DNA from: Limosilactobacillus mucosae DSM 13345
GTDB lineage: Bacteria; Bacillota; Bacilli; Lactobacillales; Lactobacillaceae
NCBI RefSeq assembly: GCF_001436025.1
Contig: NZ_AZEQ01000013.1
Span: forward strand, 18,549-82,548
Direction of reading: 5' to 3'
Length of the DNA: 64,000 bases
The position numbers and the translations under genes were made by a program. The notes below the pieces were generated by a model that was not told the origin of the DNA, made no database searches, and saw only the letters and a program-made list of their open reading frames with translations. Positions 27,594 to 37,005 of the stretch are shown piece after piece; positions within the stretch are counted from its first letter, which is position 1, and each line of letters begins with the position of its first letter.

Positions 27594-27692
27594 CATTGTC
27601 AAGGTCGATAATGCATCAGGAAATAAAATGTTTCTTTTTAGATAATAATAATTCTAATTTAGCGAAAAGAAAAGCATTCTGCCTGGTAAAAT

Positions 27693-28430
27693 TTAAACCC
27701 AGAAAGTCAGAATCGTTGTCAGCAACTGTAACAGAGTATAAAAAATTTGATTATGCGGGTTTGCGACCGAGCGCTGCAACAGCCACCAGCTTAAGATCAC
27801 CAATGCGATGGCTAACAGCAGCGTCGCCTTGATTGGCCGCGTCAGCATCGTTAAAATCAAGATCACGCCAAGACCACCCTCAATCATTGGAAAACGCGGG
27901 TCATCAGATAAAAAAAGCGGGGCGTAGTAAAAACAGTAGATCATCAATAACGGAATCAGTTTGAGCAGATAGCTCCACGACAAAAACTTAACCGAGATGA
28001 AGGTAAACGCCACTGGAATGCTGAGGGTCATTAAAAGGCCGAAAACCAGCAGACCAACTGGATTTTGAAATTCGTGCAGATAAAGCTCAAAAATCAGCAG
28101 ATAGCAAGGCGGCAGCAAAAGCAGGATAAACAAAAAGACGTTGCCATGCAAAAAACCGCTGATGGCAAATAAAAAGCTGATCAGCAGCGGAATAATCGAA
28201 GTCAGCGAGCCGCCTTGCTGGTCAAAAATAATGGCGGCGGCTAGGGCAATGCAGATCTGGTAGGCAAACAGACTGTACAGATCATGAGAAAAGACGGTGG
28301 TTTTGATCTGAATGGCATAGGCAAAGGGCACGTAAGACCAGCAGCACATCATTAAAAAAGCATTGGGCAGCAGACTGCGCCAGTCGATATCTTGGATTTG
28401 CAGCTTAAAATGCGATAACGGGTTTTGCAA
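27693..28430 (-). CDS. Integral membrane protein of unknown function
   Basis: The 245-residue product is highly hydrophobic, with about eight predicted membrane segments (for example FLFILLLLPPCYLLIF and LIPLLMIYCFYYAPLF). No conserved catalytic or transporter motif was recognised. It is transcribed toward perR. No terminator is obvious between them, but perR has its own promoter-like site. Confidence 0.6.
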   Translation of the reverse strand: MQNPLSHFKLQIQDIDWRSLLPNAFLMMCCWSYVPFAYAIQIKTTVFSHDLYSLFAYQICIALAAAIIFDQQGGSLTSIIPLLISFLFAISGFLHGNVFLFILLLLPPCYLLIFELYLHEFQNPVGLLVFGLLMTLSIPVAFTFISVKFLSWSYLLKLIPLLMIYCFYYAPLFLSDDPRFPMIEGGLGVILILTMLTRPIKATLLLAIALVILSWWLLQRSVANPHNQIFYTLLQLLTTILTFWV

Positions 28431-28541
28431 AAAAATTCCTCCTGAGCGGTCAAAAATTAAGTTTTCCTTATTGTAACAAATTCCATCATAAAAAATTGCT
28501 TATTATCACGAGAATATGTTAGGATGGTGAACGTTATAAAG

Positions 28542-28630
28542 CAAATTCCCGATAGGATTCACAGATTGTGAAGATGCCTTGTAACCGCAATAACCGAACT
28601 TTTTAGTTTAGAAAATGGGGGAATTAACAA
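28542..28630 (+). promoter_or_regulatory. S-MK box (SAM-III) riboswitch before metK
   Basis: The SAM-binding S-MK box controls metK translation in Lactobacillales. Its marks are present: ATTCCCGATAGGATT (28545 on), GATGCCTTGTAACC (28573 on) and the ribosome site GGGGGAA (28617-28623). The ribosome site can pair with TTCCC (28546-28550). When SAM binds, this pairing hides the ribosome site and stops synthesis of SAM synthetase. Confidence 0.85.
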
Positions 28631-28631
28631 A

Positions 28632-29819
28632 ATGACTGAACGACACTTATTTACATCCGAATCGGTTTCGGAAGGACATCCTGACAAGATTGCTGACCAG
28701 ATCAGCGACGCAATTTTGGATGCCATGCTGGAACAAGACCCAGATGCCCGGGTAGCGGTTGAAACCTCGGTCACGACCGGCCTGGTGCTGGTATTTGGCG
28801 AAGTCTCGACGACGGCTTATGTCAATATCCAGCAGATCGTTCGTGATACGATTCGTGAAATCGGCTACACGGATGGCCAATATGGCTTTGATGCCGACAA
28901 CTGTGCGGTGATTACAGCGATTGACGAACAGTCGCCAGACATCGCGCAAGGGGTTGACGACTCGCTGGAAACGCGGGGCGGCAACGTTGATCCATTAGAC
29001 AAGATTGGTGCTGGCGACCAAGGGCTGATGTTTGGCTATGCTACTGATGAAACGCCGGAATATATGCCGCTGACGCTGATGCTTAGTCACAAGCTGATGC
29101 AGAAGATCGCCAAGCTGCGCAAGGATGGTACGATTCCATATCTGCGCCCTGACGCCAAGGCTGAAGTAACGGTCGAATACGATGAAAATGATAAGCCATT
29201 GCGTGTCGATACGGTTGTTTTGAGTACGCAGCATGACCCAGAGATTGCTTTGGATCAGATTCGTCACGACGTTATTGAGCAAGTTATCAAAGCCGTGATT
29301 CCAGCCGAACTGTTGGATGATGATACCAAATATTTCATCAATCCAACCGGCCGTTTTGTCATTGGTGGTCCACAAGGCGATGCCGGGTTAACGGGCCGCA
29401 AGATCATCGTGGACACTTATGGCGGGGCTGCTCACCATGGCGGGGGCGCCTTCTCTGGCAAGGATGCGACGAAGGTTGACCGTTCTGCCAGCTATGCGGC
29501 CCGCTATATTGCCAAGAACCTGGTAGCGGCCGGCTATGCCAAGCGCCTGGAGATTCAGGTTGCCTACGCAATTGGGGTGGCTCAGCCAGTCTCAATCTCA
29601 ATCAATACGTTTGGGACGGGGACGCGTTCGGAAGCTGAACTGATCGCGGCGGTACGCAAGACGTTTGATCTGCGGCCGGCCGGAATCATTAAGATGCTTG
29701 ACTTGAAGCGCCCAATCTACAAAGAGACGGCTGCTTATGGTCACTTTGGCCGGACTGATATCGATCTGCCGTGGGAACACCTGGACAAGGTTGACGAACT
29801 GAAAGCCATTTTAGGATAA
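28632..29819 (+). CDS. metK: S-adenosylmethionine synthetase
   Basis: The enzyme makes SAM from methionine and ATP. The 395-residue length and the signatures [48 protein letters not shown] and [17 protein letters not shown] are diagnostic. The start is downstream of the GGGGG site that forms part of the S-MK riboswitch. It is a single gene with its own terminator. Confidence 0.98.
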   Translation: MTERHLFTSESVSEGHPDKIADQISDAILDAMLEQDPDARVAVETSVTTGLVLVFGEVSTTAYVNIQQIVRDTIREIGYTDGQYGFDADNCAVITAIDEQSPDIAQGVDDSLETRGGNVDPLDKIGAGDQGLMFGYATDETPEYMPLTLMLSHKLMQKIAKLRKDGTIPYLRPDAKAEVTVEYDENDKPLRVDTVVLSTQHDPEIALDQIRHDVIEQVIKAVIPAELLDDDTKYFINPTGRFVIGGPQGDAGLTGRKIIVDTYGGAAHHGGGAFSGKDATKVDRSASYAARYIAKNLVAAGYAKRLEIQVAYAIGVAQPVSISINTFGTGTRSEAELIAAVRKTFDLRPAGIIKMLDLKRPIYKETAAYGHFGRTDIDLPWEHLDKVDELKAILG

Positions 29820-29828
29820 AAAGCAAAA

Positions 29829-29867
29829 GAAAAGCCAAGTGCCCAGATGCGGCAGCTTGGCTTTTTT
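29829..29867 (+). terminator. Terminator after metK
   Basis: AAAAGCCAAG pairs with CTTGGCTTTT, then further T. It may also serve the converging apbE gene. Confidence 0.88.
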
Positions 29868-29961
29868 GCTGGCGATTATTTGACTGGCCGGCATTTTGAC
29901 TCATGATCATCAAGACTTAGTCAAACAAGCCCGCTAATGCCAAATCACGATGCAGTTCAAA

Positions 29962-30987
29962 TCAGTCATTGATAAACTGAACGTCGTAGCTATGGTCAAT
30001 AATGCGAACCTGATCTGGTTTGAGACCGACAACTTGAACATGGCGTGCCTGATCGACAAAAACGGCCCCCATCACGTCAGGATGATCATTGATCCAGTTT
30101 GGCAGCGGCTGACCGGCAAAGAAAAGGCGGCCGGTTTCGATCTCGCCGGTAATCGATTCACCAGAAAAGACGGTCACGCCGGCCAGGGCAGTTTTTCTAG
30201 GGTGACCAGTGGCCGGATCGATGATGTGGTGGTAGTCTTGCCCATTTTCTTCTAGATGACGCTCGTAGATTCCGCTGGTAACGGCTGAACATTCCGGCAG
30301 AGTGGCTACCAGAATCGATTGACCACGCTTGGCACTAGGATCCTGAACGCCGATTCGCCATAAGCCGTCTTGGTGCTTGGGTGCCGTGCCGTGCATCAGA
30401 ATGTTGCCGCCCAGATCAATGATGCCGGCGCGAAGATCACGCGAGCGCCATAAGTCACGAATGCGATCGGCGATATATCCTTTGGCAATGGCGCCCAGAT
30501 CAATCTCCATTCCCGGCTTTTTCAAAAAGATCGTCATGTCGTGGTCATTTAGCTCAACGTCGTGCGGATCGATCAGTTTAAGGCGTTCTTGAATCTCCGC
30601 CTCGCTTGGTACATGAGCATCGTCAAAGCCAATGTGCCACAGTTTTACCAAAGGACCGATCAAGGCATCAAAGCCATTGTCTTCCAGGCTGATGGCAATG
30701 GCTTTTTTGGCAAGATGGTAGCTGGCATGAGAAACCTGTACGGGATGCTGGCCGGCTGCCTGATTAACGGCCATCAGCTCTGAATGATCGCGATTGACGG
30801 TCAGGATGTCTTCATAATGGGCAATCAGTGCATAGGCATCGTCCAAATCGCGCTGCTCGGCACTCCCAAACGCCGTTAAAACGATGTTGGTGCCAAGACC
30901 ATAATAGCTTTTGGAGATGGTATGCTGGGCCAGATTGCTGATAATTTGGGGATGATCGTTTGACCAAAGAGGGGTTTTGTTTTCCAT
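29962..30987 (-). CDS. apbE: FAD:protein FMN transferase (ApbE)
   Basis: ApbE attaches FMN covalently to Thr or Ser in exported or membrane flavoproteins. The 341-residue product has LGAIAKGYIAD (substrate region), TSGIYERHL and the HHIIDPATGHP motif. No lipoprotein signal or membrane segment is present, so it would act in the cytoplasm or leave by an unrecognised route. The start follows AAAGGACG. The usual metal-ligand segment ADA-x-T is replaced by GEIETGR, which is a notable variation. Which flavoprotein it serves is unknown. Confidence 0.88.
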   Translation of the reverse strand: MENKTPLWSNDHPQIISNLAQHTISKSYYGLGTNIVLTAFGSAEQRDLDDAYALIAHYEDILTVNRDHSELMAVNQAAGQHPVQVSHASYHLAKKAIAISLEDNGFDALIGPLVKLWHIGFDDAHVPSEAEIQERLKLIDPHDVELNDHDMTIFLKKPGMEIDLGAIAKGYIADRIRDLWRSRDLRAGIIDLGGNILMHGTAPKHQDGLWRIGVQDPSAKRGQSILVATLPECSAVTSGIYERHLEENGQDYHHIIDPATGHPRKTALAGVTVFSGESITGEIETGRLFFAGQPLPNWINDHPDVMGAVFVDQARHVQVVGLKPDQVRIIDHSYDVQFIND

Positions 30988-31269
30988 TGAGGTCGTCCTT
31001 TCTACGCTTGCGGTTTATTAATGTCATTATAACCTTGCGGGGCTTTTAGAAACGAGCAAAATTAAGTTAATTATCGAACAAATATAGCTAAAAAATCAGG
31101 TAGCAATTTAAAAATAGTTTTTTAAAATCAGTTGATGAAACACCGATGAATTCGTTTACGCGACTTTTGTCAAATAATTGCGAAAATATTCACAATATCT
31201 CTAGTAAAAATCATTTAAAACGAGTAAGATGGACCCGTAAAGGTTAAATCAAGGAAGGGGTCTTGAGTC

Positions 31270-32184
31270 ATGCATTCATTCTTAAGTATCGATGTCGGTG
31301 GGACAGCGATTAAGTATGCCTTGCTGAACAACGCCGGTCAGATTACCAAAAAAGACAAGGTACCGACGCCTACCAGCAGCCTGACTGAATTTATGAAGTC
31401 GCTTTATGCAATTATTGATCAGTACCAAGCTCAGATCAGCGGATTGGCGATCTGCGTTCCTGGCAAGGTTGATCCGCAAAAGCAGGTGGTCGTTTTTAGC
31501 GATACGCTGCCGTTTTTGAAGAACTGGGATCTGCCAAAACTGTTTAAGGAACATTACCGTAAGATTCTGCCGATTGCCGTTGAAAACGAAGGACGCGCGG
31601 CAGCGTTAGCCGAGTCCTGGCTGGGCAACCTGCATGGTGAAACGGATGCCGCGGCCATTCTTTTGGGAACGGACATCAGCTCAGGAATTATCACCAATGG
31701 CCAATTAAACTATGGTGCACATGCTGGTGCCGGGATGCTGAATTTTGTACCAACCAATTTTAAAGCTGAAGGAACCGATCGCTTGGCCGGCTTTAACGGC
31801 TCATCGGTCAAGATGATCCAAGACGTTATCAAAGCTTCTGGCCTGCCAGAAGGTGCCGATGGCCAGGCTGCCTTTCGGATGATTGAGGCTGGCAACCCAG
31901 ATGCAGCCAAGGTCTTTAACGAATATTGCTACCAGATTGCCTGCTTGATTTTGAGCATGCAGGCAATCGTCGATTTGAACAAGGTCGTGATCGGTGGCGG
32001 AATCTCAGCGCAGCCGGTTCTGATCAAGACCATCAATGATCAATATGACCAGCTGGTTGACTCAATGCCAATCGTCAAAAAAGAAATGGTCAAGCCAAAG
32101 ATCGAACCTGCCAAGTTTAAAAATGATGCCAATCTGTATGGGGCTTTGGACGCTTTGCTGCTGAAACTCGACGAGCAAAATTAA
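31270..32184 (+). CDS. Divergent ROK-family sugar kinase or regulator
   Basis: ROK proteins phosphorylate sugars or act as repressors. Here the ATP motif SIDVGGTAIKYAL is at the N-terminus and VIGGGIS near the C-terminus, with normal length (304). The zinc motif of typical glucokinases is missing. The catalytic loop reads ENEGRAAALAE, with Glu107 where most ROK kinases have Asp. The usual GAH..AGE site reads GAHAGAGML, without the glutamate. No DNA-binding domain is present. The gene stands alone with AAGGAAGGGG as ribosome site. Kinase activity is doubtful until tested. Confidence 0.8.
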   Translation: MHSFLSIDVGGTAIKYALLNNAGQITKKDKVPTPTSSLTEFMKSLYAIIDQYQAQISGLAICVPGKVDPQKQVVVFSDTLPFLKNWDLPKLFKEHYRKILPIAVENEGRAAALAESWLGNLHGETDAAAILLGTDISSGIITNGQLNYGAHAGAGMLNFVPTNFKAEGTDRLAGFNGSSVKMIQDVIKASGLPEGADGQAAFRMIEAGNPDAAKVFNEYCYQIACLILSMQAIVDLNKVVIGGGISAQPVLIKTINDQYDQLVDSMPIVKKEMVKPKIEPAKFKNDANLYGALDALLLKLDEQN

Positions 32185-32213
32185 AAAATTATTAGAAAAG
32201 GGACTTGCACTTA

Positions 32214-32243
32214 TTGACAGTCCTTGCTAGAATAGTTTGTAAT
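32214..32243 (+). promoter_or_regulatory. Promoter of leuS
   Basis: TTGACA (32214-32219) and TGTAAT (32238-32243) are 18 nt apart, just before the T-box. Confidence 0.6.
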
Positions 32244-32249
32244 CTTTGA

Positions 32250-32476
32250 TCGTAGAGGAGTTAGTAGCCGATTTTTCTGCTTAAAGAGACCGGACGGGGG
32301 TGCAAGTCCGGAGCAGACCTTGGTGAACTGGCCTCAAAAAATTGCTGCTGAATCAATAGTAGGCGGCAACGTGAAATTCGCGTTAAGAATCTCAAGTGCC
32401 ATGCATAATGCGTGGAATTCAGGTGGTACCGCGGATTTTAGATTCGTCCTGCATTTGTTGCAGGGCGTTTTTTTAT
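32250..32476 (+). promoter_or_regulatory. T-box leader (leucine) before leuS
   Basis: The conserved antiterminator AGGTGGTACCGCGG is at 32421-32434. The terminator CGTCCTGCA/TGCAGGGCG plus T-run is at 32445-32474. Stem I carries AGTAGCC and GGTGAACTGGC followed by CTC at 32333-32335, a leucine specifier codon in the expected place. Uncharged tRNA-Leu would allow read-through into leuS. Confidence 0.93.
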
Positions 32477-32522
32477 ACGATCAAGCCTACCGAAAATTAG
32501 GATTTTAAAAGGAGCAATAGCA

Positions 32523-34940
32523 ATGGCTTACGATCACAAAACGATTGAAAAGAAATGGCAGCGCTACTGGAAGAAGAACAAGACCTTTAAGGCCGAGATC
32601 AACAAGGACCAAAAGAAGTACTATGCTTTAGACATGTTCCCATACCCATCTGGACAAGGGCTGCATGTTGGTCACCCTGAAGGCTACACCGCTACGGACG
32701 TGGTTTCTCGGATGAAGCGGATGCAAGGCTACAACGTGCTGCACCCAATGGGCTGGGATGCCTTTGGTCTGCCGGCTGAACAATATGCCTTAAAGACTGG
32801 TCATAATCCAAAAGGCTTTACCAACCAAAATATCGACCACTTCAGAGATCAGATTCAATCGCTGGGCTTCTCATACGATTGGGATCGTGAAGTCAACACG
32901 ACTGATCCAAACTACTACAAGTGGACGCAATGGATCTTTGAACAGCTCTACAAGAAGGGGCTGGCCTACGAAGACGAGATCATGGTCAACTGGGCCCCCG
33001 ACTTTATGGGTGGTACGGTTGTTTCCAATGAAGAAGTCGTTGATGGCAAAACAGAACGTGGCGGCTACCCAGTTTACCGTAAGCCAATGAAGCAATGGGT
33101 CTTGAAGATCACGGCCTATGCTGATCGTTTGATTGATGATCTGGACCTGGTTGACTGGCCAGAAAGCGTTAAGGAAATGCAGCGCAACTGGATCGGCCGT
33201 TCTGAAGGGGCTTCCGTCTTCTTTGGTATTGATGGTCATGATGACAAGATCGAGGTCTTCACGACGCGTCCTGACACGCTGTTTGGTGCCTCATACGTTG
33301 TTTTGGCACCAGAACTGGACCTGGTCGATGAATTAACGACGCCTGAACACAAGGCTGAAGTTGAAGCCTACAAAGAAACAACGTCACGCCGCTCGGATCT
33401 GGAACGGACTGACTTAAACAAGGACAAGACTGGTGTATTTACTGGATCTTACGCCATTAACCCGGTTAACGGCGAAAAGCTGCCAATCTGGATTTCAGAC
33501 TACGTTTTGGCCTCATACGGTACTGGTGCGGTAATGGCCGTGCCTGCCGGTGACCAGCGTGACTGGGACTTTGCCAAGAAGTTTGATCTGCCAATCAAGC
33601 CAATCATCAAGGATGCCGACATTTCCGAAGCCGCTTATGCTGGTGATGGTGAGCACATCAACTCTGGCTTCTTGGATGGCATGAAGATTGAAGAAGCCAA
33701 AAAGGCGATGATTGACTGGCTGGAAGAACATGATGCCGGCCACAAGAAGGTCAACTACCGGCTGCGCGACTGGATCTTCTCTCGGCAACGCTACTGGGGT
33801 GAGCCAATTCCGGTTATTCACTGGGATGACGGTACGACTTCATTGGTTCCAGAAGACGAGCTGCCATTAAAGCTGCCTGACATGAAGAACATTGAGCCAT
33901 CTGGTACCGGTGAGAGTCCACTGGCCAACGCAACTGATTGGATCAACGTTTATGACGAAAACGGTCGTCATGGTCTGCGTGAAACCAACACGATGCCACA
34001 GTGGGCCGGTTCATCATGGTACTGGCTGCGCTACACGGATCCGCACAACGAAAAGGAATTTGCTTCCAAAGAGGCACTGGACTACTGGTCACCGGTTGAT
34101 CTGTACGTTGGTGGGGCCGAACACGCCGTCTTGCACCTGCTGTACGCTCGTTTCTGGCACAAGGTTCTCTATGACTTGGGCTACGTGCCAACGCCAGAGC
34201 CATTTATGAAGTTGGTTAACCAAGGGATGATTCTGGGCTCCAACCACGAAAAAATGTCCAAGTCCAAGGGCAATGTCGTTAACCCAGATGACATCGTAGA
34301 ACAATACGGTGCGGACACGCTGCGGCTGTACGAAATGTTTATGGGTCCTTTGACTGAGTCCGTGCCTTGGGATACTAAGGGATTGCACGGTGCCTACAAG
34401 TGGATCAACCGGGTATGGCGTTTGATGATGGATGACAACAACCATCTGCGTGACCGTGTTTCCAACTTTAATGATGGCAAGCTGACGCACATCTACAACC
34501 AGACCGTCAAGAAGGTTACGGAAGACTTTGAGCGGATGCACTTCAACACGGCGATTTCCCAACTGATGGTCTTTGTTAATGAGGCCTACAAGGTTGATGA
34601 TCTGCCGGTTGAATACATGGAAGGTCTGATCAAGATGATCTCACCAGTTATTCCACACGTTGCCGAAGAACTTTGGAGTCAATTCCACGTTTCCGATACG
34701 ATTGCCTACCAGCCATGGCCAACTTACGATCCAAAAGCCTTGGAAGAAGCCACGGTTGAAATGATCGTCCAGGTTAACGGCAAGGTTCGTGCTCGAATCG
34801 AAATGCCAAAGGATGCCGACAAAGAAACGGCTCAAGCAAAGGCATTAGCCAACGAACACGTACAAAAGTTCATTGAAGGTAAAGAAATCAAGAAGGTTAT
34901 CGTCGTACCAAACCACATTGTCAACATCGTGGTGAAGTAA
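32523..34940 (+). CDS. leuS: Leucyl-tRNA synthetase
   Basis: This class-I synthetase of 805 residues charges tRNA-Leu. The HIGH-type motif is HVGHPEG in [15 protein letters not shown], the KMSKS loop is EKMSKSKGN, and the CP1 editing domain lies between (about 220-420). A strong AAAGGAG site precedes the ATG. It is regulated by the leucine T-box directly upstream. Confidence 0.98.
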   Translation: MAYDHKTIEKKWQRYWKKNKTFKAEINKDQKKYYALDMFPYPSGQGLHVGHPEGYTATDVVSRMKRMQGYNVLHPMGWDAFGLPAEQYALKTGHNPKGFTNQNIDHFRDQIQSLGFSYDWDREVNTTDPNYYKWTQWIFEQLYKKGLAYEDEIMVNWAPDFMGGTVVSNEEVVDGKTERGGYPVYRKPMKQWVLKITAYADRLIDDLDLVDWPESVKEMQRNWIGRSEGASVFFGIDGHDDKIEVFTTRPDTLFGASYVVLAPELDLVDELTTPEHKAEVEAYKETTSRRSDLERTDLNKDKTGVFTGSYAINPVNGEKLPIWISDYVLASYGTGAVMAVPAGDQRDWDFAKKFDLPIKPIIKDADISEAAYAGDGEHINSGFLDGMKIEEAKKAMIDWLEEHDAGHKKVNYRLRDWIFSRQRYWGEPIPVIHWDDGTTSLVPEDELPLKLPDMKNIEPSGTGESPLANATDWINVYDENGRHGLRETNTMPQWAGSSWYWLRYTDPHNEKEFASKEALDYWSPVDLYVGGAEHAVLHLLYARFWHKVLYDLGYVPTPEPFMKLVNQGMILGSNHEKMSKSKGNVVNPDDIVEQYGADTLRLYEMFMGPLTESVPWDTKGLHGAYKWINRVWRLMMDDNNHLRDRVSNFNDGKLTHIYNQTVKKVTEDFERMHFNTAISQLMVFVNEAYKVDDLPVEYMEGLIKMISPVIPHVAEELWSQFHVSDTIAYQPWPTYDPKALEEATVEMIVQVNGKVRARIEMPKDADKETAQAKALANEHVQKFIEGKEIKKVIVVPNHIVNIVVK

Positions 34941-34955
34941 GCGATGATTAATCAA

Positions 34956-34998
34956 AAGGTCGGCATTCGGCATCGTCGAAGCTGGCCTTTTTACTTTT
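34956..34998 (+). terminator. Probable terminator after leuS
   Basis: AAAAGGTCGGC pairs imperfectly with GCTGGCCTTTTT. The stem has mismatches, so strength is uncertain. Confidence 0.55.
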
Positions 34999-35014
34999 GA
35001 GAAAGGAATTAAAA

Positions 35015-35278
35015 ATGGAATTAGTCAGTTACGCAGCGGTTTTTACACCGACGGCAAAAGAGATTCAAGTTGATTTTCCCGATGTACCAGAGGCTTTTAC
35101 GCAAGGGCAGACCATGGATGAGGCCATTGAAAATGCCAAGCTGGGTCTGGCAATCGTGATCAACGATAAATTAGGGCATTTTGAACCGGCGCCAAAAGTC
35201 ACCCCACTTGAGCAGGTGCAAAAAGCATTTCCTGATCATGAGGTGCGCATGGTTGAGGTTGATCTGGAAAAATATTGA
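35015..35278 (+). CDS. HicB-family protein without a HicA partner
   Basis: The 87-residue product shows the HicB/UPF0150 fold pattern: YAAVFTPTAKEIQVDFPDVPEAFTQG followed by the helix MDEAIENAKLGLAIVINDKL. HicB proteins are usually antitoxins of HicA mRNA interferases. No hicA-like gene lies on either side, and no DNA-binding tail is visible. ATG 35015 follows GAAAGGAA. It may be an orphan with another role. Confidence 0.82.
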   Translation: MELVSYAAVFTPTAKEIQVDFPDVPEAFTQGQTMDEAIENAKLGLAIVINDKLGHFEPAPKVTPLEQVQKAFPDHEVRMVEVDLEKY

Positions 35279-35355
35279 GATGCTTAATTGCCGTAATGGC
35301 GGGAATTAAACGTAGCGGGATGTGTTTGGTAAAATGTCTTACTAAAGATAAGAGG

Positions 35356-35384
35356 TTGACATTTGAAAACCAGCTCGCTATAAT
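35356..35384 (+). promoter_or_regulatory. Promoter of the Cys-leader and ABC transporter operon
   Basis: A consensus TTGACA (35356-35361) lies 17 nt before TATAAT (35379-35384). Transcription would begin near 35391, about 55 nt before the leader ORF. Confidence 0.85.
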
Positions 35385-35446
35385 AAAATCATTAATTTTT
35401 TAAGAGAATTTTAATCATTAAATCATTGCGGAAGGGAGGAATTTTC

Positions 35447-35512
35447 ATGTTGAATAATCAGTTTGCATCACGGAAAATTTCTGCCCTTGTGTCAATGATG
35501 GCCTGTTGTTAA
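35447..35512 (+). CDS. 21-residue leader peptide ending in Cys-Cys
   Basis: ATG 35447 has the strong ribosome site GGGAGGA at 7-nt spacing and lies 55 nt after a consensus promoter. The peptide starts MLNNQFASRK and ends MMACC, with TGT TGT directly before the TAA stop. It is too short to be a functional enzyme and sits before a set of RNA hairpins and a terminator. The layout is that of a transcription attenuator in which ribosome stalling at cysteine codons senses charged tRNA-Cys. I know no described family with this exact peptide; the role is inferred from position and codons. Confidence 0.72.
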   Translation: MLNNQFASRKISALVSMMACC

Positions 35513-35616
35513 TTCATCCTCAGTCGATTGATCGATTTGAGGCCTTTTTGGGTTCCTGAATTTTTGGGGAACTCAAAAGGCTGTTTGAGGAAGGAAGAGA
35601 CAGCAGGCCTTTTTTA
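35513..35616 (+). promoter_or_regulatory. Cysteine-leader attenuator hairpins and terminator
   Basis: Three stems follow the leader stop. CCTCA/TGAGG with TCGAT/ATCGA is at 35518-35542. GCCTTTTTGGGTTCC pairs with GGAACTCAAAAGGC (35542-35581). A terminator AAGGCTGTT/AGCAGGCCTT with T-run is at about 35578-35616. The second stem and the terminator both need AAAAGGC (35575-35581), so they exclude each other. How leader translation chooses between them needs RNA folding, because the first stem nearly abuts the second rather than overlapping it. Confidence 0.65.
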
Positions 35617-35672
35617 TGCATTTTTAGATTAGACATTATGCAATTATTTGTCTAAAAGGGGAGTGAGAAATT

Positions 35673-36332
35673 TTGAGTTGGACGATCATTCAGCAGAGTC
35701 TGCCTGAATTTGCCAAGGGCTTTCGACTGACGCTGTGGCTGTCGTTGGTTGGAATTCTAGGCGCCATGGTCGTGGGCATCATCGTCAGTCTGGTGCGGTA
35801 TTTCAAGGTCCCGTATCTGGCTGGTATCCTGGGCGCTTATGTTGAGCTGGCCCGCAATACGCCGCTTTTGATTCAGCTGTTCTTTTTGTACTACGCCTTT
35901 CCGGTAATTGGCTGGAAAATGAGCGCGGCTACCTGTGGGATCGTTGGTCTGATCTTTTTAGGGGGCGCCTACATGGCAGAAGGGTTCAGCGGCGGCTTTA
36001 ACGGCGTGGCCAAGACGCAGCTTGAATCCGGCAGGGCCCTGGGAATGAGCCGCTGGCAGCTGGCCCGTTATGTAGTCTTTCCGCAGGGATTTGCACTGTC
36101 GGTACCTGCTCTGGCTGCCAACGTGATTTTTTTGATTAAAGAAACCTCGATTTTTTCGGTGATTGCTATTCCAGAACTGACGAATACGGCTCTGGATCTG
36201 ATCGGGCTGTATTATCGCTCCAATGAATATTTGTTTGTTTTGGTAATCGCTTATGCAATCATCTTGATCCCATTGTCTTTGATTTTGACTTGGCTGGAAA
36301 GGAAGGTTCGCTATGGCACATTCGGGAATTAA
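35673..36332 (+). CDS. Amino-acid ABC transporter permease, first subunit
   Basis: This is a 219-residue membrane subunit of the polar amino-acid (HisM/GlnP) type, with about five membrane segments. The EAA-like loop near the C-terminal half (ESGRALGMSRWQLARYVVFPQG) contacts the ATPase. The start is TTG 35673 after GGGGAGTGAG. It overlaps the next permease gene by 20 nt. Control by a Cys-codon leader suggests cystine or cysteine as substrate. Confidence 0.88.
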   Translation: MSWTIIQQSLPEFAKGFRLTLWLSLVGILGAMVVGIIVSLVRYFKVPYLAGILGAYVELARNTPLLIQLFFLYYAFPVIGWKMSAATCGIVGLIFLGGAYMAEGFSGGFNGVAKTQLESGRALGMSRWQLARYVVFPQGFALSVPALAANVIFLIKETSIFSVIAIPELTNTALDLIGLYYRSNEYLFVLVIAYAIILIPLSLILTWLERKVRYGTFGN

Positions 36333-36993
36333 CGTTTTGTTTGAGGGCCACAACTTTGTCCGACTGCTAGGCGGGCTGTGGACCACGGTTTGGATCGCAG
36401 CATTATCTTTGCTGATTGGGTTGGCGTTGGGCGCGCTGCTGGGGATCTTGCGGACGTTTAAGAATCGGCTGCTGCGCTTGATTTTACGGCTTTATCTAGA
36501 ATTTTTCCGGATCGTGCCCACGGTTGTGCTGCTGTTTTTGGCCTATTACATCCTGCCAAGAATGATGCATGTGGCCAACCTCCCTGGATCTTTGATGGCC
36601 GTTGTTGCCTTTGCCTTATGGGTAGCCGCGGAATTCAGCGATATCGTTCGAGGAGCTTTGATCTCGGTTCCTAAGCATCAGCGGGAATCGGGTATGGCGT
36701 TGGGCTTGAACCGCCACCAGCTGTTTAGATATGTTTTGTTGCCCCAAGCATTTCGCCTGGAGATGCCGGCAACGATCAATCTGGCAACGCGGGTGATTAA
36801 AACGACCTCACTTTTGATGATGATCAGCGTGATGGATGTCATCAACATTGGTCAGCAGATTATCGAGGCCAATAATCATCTTTATCGAACAGGGGTCTTT
36901 TGGGTCTATGGTTTGATTTTCGTGTTTTATTTCCTGGTGGATTATCCACTGTCGCGCTGGGCAAAAAAGATGGATGCCAAGCAAGCAGATTAA
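36313..36993 (+). CDS. Amino-acid ABC transporter permease, second subunit
   Basis: The 226-residue partner permease of the same family has the EAA loop ESGMALGLNRHQLFRYVLLPQAF. The start is inside the previous gene behind GAAAGGAAGG, giving translational coupling. Two different permeases imply a heterodimeric channel. Confidence 0.88.
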   Translation: MAHSGINVLFEGHNFVRLLGGLWTTVWIAALSLLIGLALGALLGILRTFKNRLLRLILRLYLEFFRIVPTVVLLFLAYYILPRMMHVANLPGSLMAVVAFALWVAAEFSDIVRGALISVPKHQRESGMALGLNRHQLFRYVLLPQAFRLEMPATINLATRVIKTTSLLMMISVMDVINIGQQIIEANNHLYRTGVFWVYGLIFVFYFLVDYPLSRWAKKMDAKQAD

Positions 36994-37005
36994 GGGGGAT
37001 GTCTT

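Noticed and set aside
32250..32476. Small ORF at 32320-32508 as a gene
   Set aside because: It lies wholly within the leucine T-box, across conserved RNA elements, without a ribosome site.
35015..35278. HicAB toxin-antitoxin module
   Set aside because: No HicA-like small protein with the conserved His is present on either side.
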